A stretch of DNA of 64,000 nt from Leptotrichia shahii. GTDB lineage: Bacteria > Fusobacteriota > Fusobacteriia > Fusobacteriales > Leptotrichiaceae. This document shows positions 60,087-64,000 of this stretch, piece after piece. Below the pieces are notes generated by a model, which was given only the letters and a program-made list of their open reading frames with translations, had not been told where the DNA came from and made no database searches. The position numbers were made by a program, and so were the translations under genes. Position 1 is the first letter of the stretch, and every line of letters begins with the position of its first letter. The stretch spans positions 1,984,001-2,048,000 of the forward strand of contig NZ_AP019827.1 of assembly GCF_008327825.1 (NCBI RefSeq), read 5' to 3'.

Positions 60087-61148
60087 ATGGAAAAATGTGT
60101 TATATATTTTGGATTTAATAATCCGCTTATATATAAGCGTGGAGTAGAAAATGTTATATTATCTCAATCTATGGCATTACCTAGAAATATACAAAAATAT
60201 TATTTATTTTTTGGTGAAAAAGACGAGGAATTTTTTTGGAATGATATAAAATGTGTGGCAATAAAGCATAATTTATTTCGTTTTTTTAAATTAAATAAAC
60301 TTATAAATAAATTAGGTAAAAATTCTGAATGTATTATTCATTCTCATAATTATTTAATGAGTTTTTTTCTTTTAAAAAAGATAAAAAAAACGGATATATT
60401 TACTGTTCATGATGGCCTTTTTTATTTATCATCCCAAACCAATCATAGATTTAAAAATATTTTTAAATTTATTGAAAAAGCTGTCTACAAAAAAAGTAAA
60501 TTAGTGCATTTTATATCAAATTTTTCAAAAGAAGAATCGCTCTATAATGGAAATAATTTTATTATTATTAATAACACTACTCCACTTGAAAAAGTAAAAG
60601 TAAAATTTGAAAAAAAAATCTGGAACTCTAAAAAAATAAAAATATTTACAGTAAGAAGTATTGAAGAACGAATAAATATAGAATTACTTATTGAACTTGC
60701 ACAAAGAAACAAAAATTTTGAAATAAAAGTTTCTGGAAAAGGGCCTTTGCTTGAAAAATATAGAAATGAGATAAAAGAAAAAAAATTAAATAATATTGAA
60801 TTAATGGGATTTCTTGAAGATAAAAAAATAAGGGAATTTTACAATGACTGTGATATTGTTACAGTTTTGGCAAAATATGGAGAAGGATTTGGACTTCCAA
60901 TTATTGAAGGATATCTACATGATAAGCCTGTTTTTGCTTCGGATGTTTCGGCAATTCCTGAAGTTATTATTGATAAAAAATTTTTAGTGGACAATGATGT
61001 TACAGATTTAGAAAATAAAATTTTGGATTATTTAAAAGAGAAAAATAAAAGTTATAATTTTAAGGATTATTATTATAGTCATTTTGGAAATGATGTAATA
61101 AAGGAAAAATATTTTAAATTGTATAATCGTATTTTTAAAAATTTTTAA
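60087..61148 (+). CDS. Glycosyltransferase (GT-B, group 1)
   Basis: About 353 residues. Start taken at ATG 60087, six bases after GGAG; the ATG at 60075 lies before that site. N-terminal VIYFGFNNPLIYKRGVENVI, the central FTVHDGLFYL and HFISNFSKEES, and the C-terminal YGEGFGLPIIEGYLHDKPVFASD with the retaining GT-B donor motif. Second of three consecutive GT-B enzymes. Confidence 0.85.
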   Translation: MEKCVIYFGFNNPLIYKRGVENVILSQSMALPRNIQKYYLFFGEKDEEFFWNDIKCVAIKHNLFRFFKLNKLINKLGKNSECIIHSHNYLMSFFLLKKIKKTDIFTVHDGLFYLSSQTNHRFKNIFKFIEKAVYKKSKLVHFISNFSKEESLYNGNNFIIINNTTPLEKVKVKFEKKIWNSKKIKIFTVRSIEERINIELLIELAQRNKNFEIKVSGKGPLLEKYRNEIKEKKLNNIELMGFLEDKKIREFYNDCDIVTVLAKYGEGFGLPIIEGYLHDKPVFASDVSAIPEVIIDKKFLVDNDVTDLENKILDYLKEKNKSYNFKDYYYSHFGNDVIKEKYFKLYNRIFKNF

Positions 61149-61199
61149 AAGTAAAATAATTTAAATATGGAACAGTATAAAAAAGGAGTTATTTAAAAT

Positions 61200-62324
61200 A
61201 TGGAAAGAAAAAAAATTTCTCTTGAAATTCAGTGGGCTGTGGGTCCTAAAACAGGAGTTGGATGGTATATTTTTAATATTGTAAAAGGACTGGTTCAAAA
61301 TAATAAAAATGATTATACTGGTGAATTTATAAATTTTATGAATAGGCATAATGTTAAGGAACAAATTAACTATAATATAAAAATAAAGCAAAATAAACTT
61401 ATTCCATATAAAATTTATAATATCTTAACTCAAAAATTAAAAATAAGCCATAATTTTTTGTTAGGTACAAAATCAGATATTTATCATTTTTTTAATTTTA
61501 CTATTCCTAAAAATATAAAAGGAAAAATAATAATTACAATTTACGATACTGTTTTTTTTACAGTGCCTGAAACTATGGGTGATATGAAGACTATTAGCGA
61601 ATATAGATATGCTGCTGAAAAATCTGATTTAATTATAACAATTTCAGAAAGTGCAAAATCAGATATTATAAAACATTTTAATGTGAGTGAAGAAAAAATA
61701 AAAATTGTAACACCTGGAATTGATTTGCAAAAGTATTCTCATAAATATTCTAAATCTGAACTTGAAAACATTAGAAAAAAATATAATTTGCCCCAAAATT
61801 ACATTTTATATTTGGGAACAATTGAACCACGTAAAAATATTGAAAGAATTGTAAAATCCTTTAAAAGATACAAACAGGAAATTAATGATGATTTAAAACT
61901 TGTAATTGTTGGAAAAAAAGGATGGAAATATGACAATATTATGAAACTGATTGAATCAATGGGAACTGACATTATAATTACAGGCTATATTGATGAAGAA
62001 GATAAAGTTCCTATTTATAAACTTGCACAGATTTTTGTGTTTCCATCTTTGTATGAAGGCTTTGGAATGCCAATTTTGGAAGCTATGGCATCAGGAACTC
62101 CTGTTATTACATCAAATATTTCTTCAATGCCAGAAGTAGCAGGAAATGCTGGAATATTAGTTGATCCTTTTGATGAAAATGAAATTTTTGGAGCATATAA
62201 AAAAATTTTATCAGATGAAAAATTAAAAAAGGAAATGGTGCAACGAGGATTAGAGCAGACAAAAAAATTTGAATGGAAAAAATCTGTAGAAATACTTGAA
62301 AAAATTTATGAAGAAATACAATAG
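61200..62324 (+). CDS. Glycosyltransferase, mannosyltransferase-like (GT4)
   Basis: 374 residues. Typical GT4 motifs: QWAVGPKTGVGWYIFN, IYDTVFFTVPE, the hinge YLGTIEPRKNIERIV and the donor site SLYEGFGMPILEAMASGTPVITS (E-x7-E), GNAGILVDPFD. Most like mannosyltransferases of O-antigen clusters, consistent with GDP-mannose synthesis in the locus. Ribosome site AAAAAGGAG precedes the ATG. Confidence 0.88.
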   Translation: MERKKISLEIQWAVGPKTGVGWYIFNIVKGLVQNNKNDYTGEFINFMNRHNVKEQINYNIKIKQNKLIPYKIYNILTQKLKISHNFLLGTKSDIYHFFNFTIPKNIKGKIIITIYDTVFFTVPETMGDMKTISEYRYAAEKSDLIITISESAKSDIIKHFNVSEEKIKIVTPGIDLQKYSHKYSKSELENIRKKYNLPQNYILYLGTIEPRKNIERIVKSFKRYKQEINDDLKLVIVGKKGWKYDNIMKLIESMGTDIIITGYIDEEDKVPIYKLAQIFVFPSLYEGFGMPILEAMASGTPVITSNISSMPEVAGNAGILVDPFDENEIFGAYKKILSDEKLKKEMVQRGLEQTKKFEWKKSVEILEKIYEEIQ

Positions 62325-62353
62325 ACTTGAAGTAAAGTATAGAAAGGTAAAAT

Positions 62354-62962
62354 ATGGAAAAATCATTTTATGAATTATGGAAACTGGGAATTAATTTTAT
62401 TAAAACAAAAATATTTTTTCCAAAGGCTAGATTAATTCGGTTTCCTTTTGATATAAGAGGAAAAAAGTTTATAAAATTTGGGAAAAATTTTACAACTGGA
62501 ACTGGATGCAGAATTGAAGCATATAGTTTTCAAGATAAAAATATAAGAAATAAAAACATACCCCAATTAATTATTGGAAATAATGTCCAAATTAATGATT
62601 ATGTCCATCTAGCATGTGCAAATTCACTAATTATAGAAGATAATGTACTGATAGCAAGCAAAGTTTATATTTCTGACTTAAATCATGGAAATTATTCATT
62701 TTCAAATGATTTAGAACATTCTAATCCTGAAGAACTTGCAAAAGAAAGAAAAATTTTTACAAAACCAGTAAAAATTTGTGAAAATGTTTGGCTTGGAGAA
62801 AATGTATCTGTTTTATCAGGAACAGTAATTGGAAAAAATTCTATAATTGGAGCAAATTCTGTTGTTTCTAAAAATATTCCAGAAAACTGCATTGCTGTTG
62901 GAAATCCAGCAAAAGTAATAAAAAAATACAATTTTGAAACTAAAAAATGGGAAAAGGTATAA
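62354..62962 (+). CDS. Left-handed beta-helix acetyltransferase (WbbJ/CatB-like)
   Basis: 202 residues, with hexapeptide repeats (for example VLIASKVYISDLNHGNYSF, NVWLGENVSVLSGTVIGKNSIIGANSVVSKNIP, AVGNPAKVIKKY). The catalytic His is in LNHG. O-acetylates sugars of the polysaccharide. Last gene of the locus; the following gene has its own promoter and an unrelated function. Confidence 0.9.
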   Translation: MEKSFYELWKLGINFIKTKIFFPKARLIRFPFDIRGKKFIKFGKNFTTGTGCRIEAYSFQDKNIRNKNIPQLIIGNNVQINDYVHLACANSLIIEDNVLIASKVYISDLNHGNYSFSNDLEHSNPEELAKERKIFTKPVKICENVWLGENVSVLSGTVIGKNSIIGANSVVSKNIPENCIAVGNPAKVIKKYNFETKKWEKV

Positions 62963-62991
62963 AAATATACTTACTTCCTATTTTTTTATGA

Positions 62992-62997
62992 TATAAT
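62992..62997 (+). promoter_or_regulatory. extended -10 of the oligopeptidase gene
   Basis: TGATATAAT (62989-62997) provides a TGn extension; the -35 is weak. The start codon is at 63032 behind GAAGGGAG. Confidence 0.45.
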
Positions 62998-63031
62998 TAA
63001 ACTAGGAAAAATTGAAGGGAGAATATAAAAT

Positions 63032-64000
63032 ATGAAATTTAATGAATACAAATATGAACATTTGGATTTAGAAAAAATAAAAAAAGAATTTTCTGAACTC
63101 ATAGAAAGTTTTGAAAAAGCCGAAAATGTGGAAGGACAAATTATTGCACTTGATGAAATTATAAAATTAAGAAATCATATCGAAACTATGCAAACACTTG
63201 TTTCGGTTCGTCATAGCATTGATACAAATGATGAATTTTATGATAAGGAAAATGAATATATGGATGAAATTAGTCCTATTCTATTTGGATTTACAAATGA
63301 TTTTTATAAAGCTCTTGTAAATTCAAAATTTAAAGATGAACTTATCCAAAAATATGGAAAATTTTTATTTGATTTGGCAGAAAATACATTGAAAACATTT
63401 TCACCTAAAATTATTCCAGATGCACAGGAAGAAAATAGACTGTCCAGCAAATATTCAAAATTAATTGCAAGTGCAAAAATAGATTTTGATGGAAAAGAGC
63501 TCAATTTGTCACAAATGGTTCCTTATACACAGTCAAAAGATAGAAATATAAGATTTGAGGCGGCTAAAAAAGTTGCTCAATTTTTTGCTGAAAATCAAGA
63601 TGAATTTGATAATATTTATGATTCGCTTGTAAAAGTTAGAACTAGAATGGCTCAAAAGATGGGATATAAAAACTTTGTGGAATTTGGATATAAACAGCTT
63701 TCAAGACTTGAATATGATGCAAGAATGGTAGAAGGTTACAGAAAGCAAGTGCTTGAAAATATTGTGCCGCTACATACTGAACTTCGTGAAAGACAAAAGA
63801 AAAGACTTGGAGTGGAAAAACTTAGATTTTATGATGAAGCTATAAAATTTAATTCTGGAAATGCTGATCCGCATGGGTCACCTGAATGGATTTTAAATAA
63901 TGGGAAGATAATGTATAAGGAATTATCAAAGGAAACTGATGAATTTTTTACATTTATGACTGAAAATAATTTGCTTGACTTACTTTCTAAAAAGGGGAAA
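63032..64000 (+). CDS. M3-family oligoendopeptidase, 5' part (truncated by window end)
   Basis: The first 323 codons of a cytoplasmic peptidase. It opens MKFNEYKYEHLDLEKIKKEF, with the helical N-terminal region of oligoendopeptidase F-like M3 proteins: LIESFEKAENVEGQI, YDSLVKVRTRMAQKMGYKNF and EFGYKQLSRLEYDARMV. The zinc motif HExxH would lie beyond the window. Complete at the 5' end, with ribosome site GAAGGGAG. Confidence 0.88.
   Translation, partial: MKFNEYKYEHLDLEKIKKEFSELIESFEKAENVEGQIIALDEIIKLRNHIETMQTLVSVRHSIDTNDEFYDKENEYMDEISPILFGFTNDFYKALVNSKFKDELIQKYGKFLFDLAENTLKTFSPKIIPDAQEENRLSSKYSKLIASAKIDFDGKELNLSQMVPYTQSKDRNIRFEAAKKVAQFFAENQDEFDNIYDSLVKVRTRMAQKMGYKNFVEFGYKQLSRLEYDARMVEGYRKQVLENIVPLHTELRERQKKRLGVEKLRFYDEAIKFNSGNADPHGSPEWILNNGKIMYKELSKETDEFFTFMTENNLLDLLSKKGK

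Overview
The window is very AT-rich, with Gram-negative (diderm) features: a TolC/RND efflux pump, an LPS-type KdsC phosphatase and an O-antigen/capsule ABC exporter. It also has Firmicute-like features: SpoVG, a YtxG/YtxH pair and a YesMN-type two-component system. Together with the biotin-dependent Na+ decarboxylase cluster, this points to Fusobacteriota, most likely Leptotrichia or a close relative (inference from gene content; no database was searched).

Layout. 0.2-5.0 kb: an extracytoplasmic methionine-sulfoxide repair operon (msrAB, ccdA, thioredoxin-like protein, response regulator, sensor kinase). 5.1-5.5 kb: two tandem micro-lipoproteins behind a promoter that abuts 23 consecutive A. 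5.7-5.8 kb: a structured RNA-like element. 5.9-13.7 kb (minus strand): upp, then a TetR-controlled TolC-adaptor-RND efflux operon with a small PII-like partner. 14.1-14.4 kb: tRNA-Val, tRNA-Asp and tRNA-Phe. 14.7-17.8 kb: an IS30-type remnant, a ytxH-ytxG-glsB-like envelope-stress operon, a short PSP1 protein and radC. 18.4-22.2 kb: a secreted esterase, a YwaF-like membrane protein, spoVG, an S4-domain protein and a PhnD-like lipoprotein. 22.4-29.5 kb (minus): PEP carboxykinase and a Na+-translocating oxaloacetate decarboxylase split into alpha, gamma, biotin-carrier and beta genes plus one small unknown, with a biotin ligase downstream. pckA has a long leader that looks like an attenuator. 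29.8-34.1 kb: kdsC, a second and a third (partial) copy of the structured element, a FakA-FakB-like fusion and a second biotin ligase. 34.3-36.4 kb (minus): rfbD followed by decayed galU, galE and HAD genes. 36.8 kb: a lone tyrosine recombinase. 38.1-63.0 kb: a roughly 25 kb co-directional O-antigen/capsule locus. The window ends inside an M3-family oligopeptidase gene.

How the parts work together. PckA and the OAD complex turn phosphoenolpyruvate into pyruvate while yielding ATP and a Na+ gradient; biotin ligase charges the carrier subunit. In the polysaccharide locus an initiating sugar-phosphate transferase starts the chain on undecaprenyl phosphate. ManC, Gmd, Fcl and two Rmd-like reductases make GDP-deoxyhexoses; RfbA (with RfbD nearby) belongs to dTDP-sugar synthesis. 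Six or seven glycosyltransferases build the chain, Wzm/Wzt with a C-terminal carbohydrate-recognition-type domain exports it, and acyl- and methyltransferases modify it. A five-gene block (GDPD-like, HAD, two nucleotidyltransferase-fold proteins, cupin) may make an additional activated substituent.

The most unusual signals are: (i) a repeated structured RNA-like element with covarying stems, (ii) the terminator/antiterminator arrangement upstream of pckA, (iii) the poly-A tract at the micro-lipoprotein promoter, (iv) a second attenuator-like leader at the head of the polysaccharide operon next to a lone recombinase, and (v) the five-gene block with a degenerate nucleotidyltransferase paralogue.
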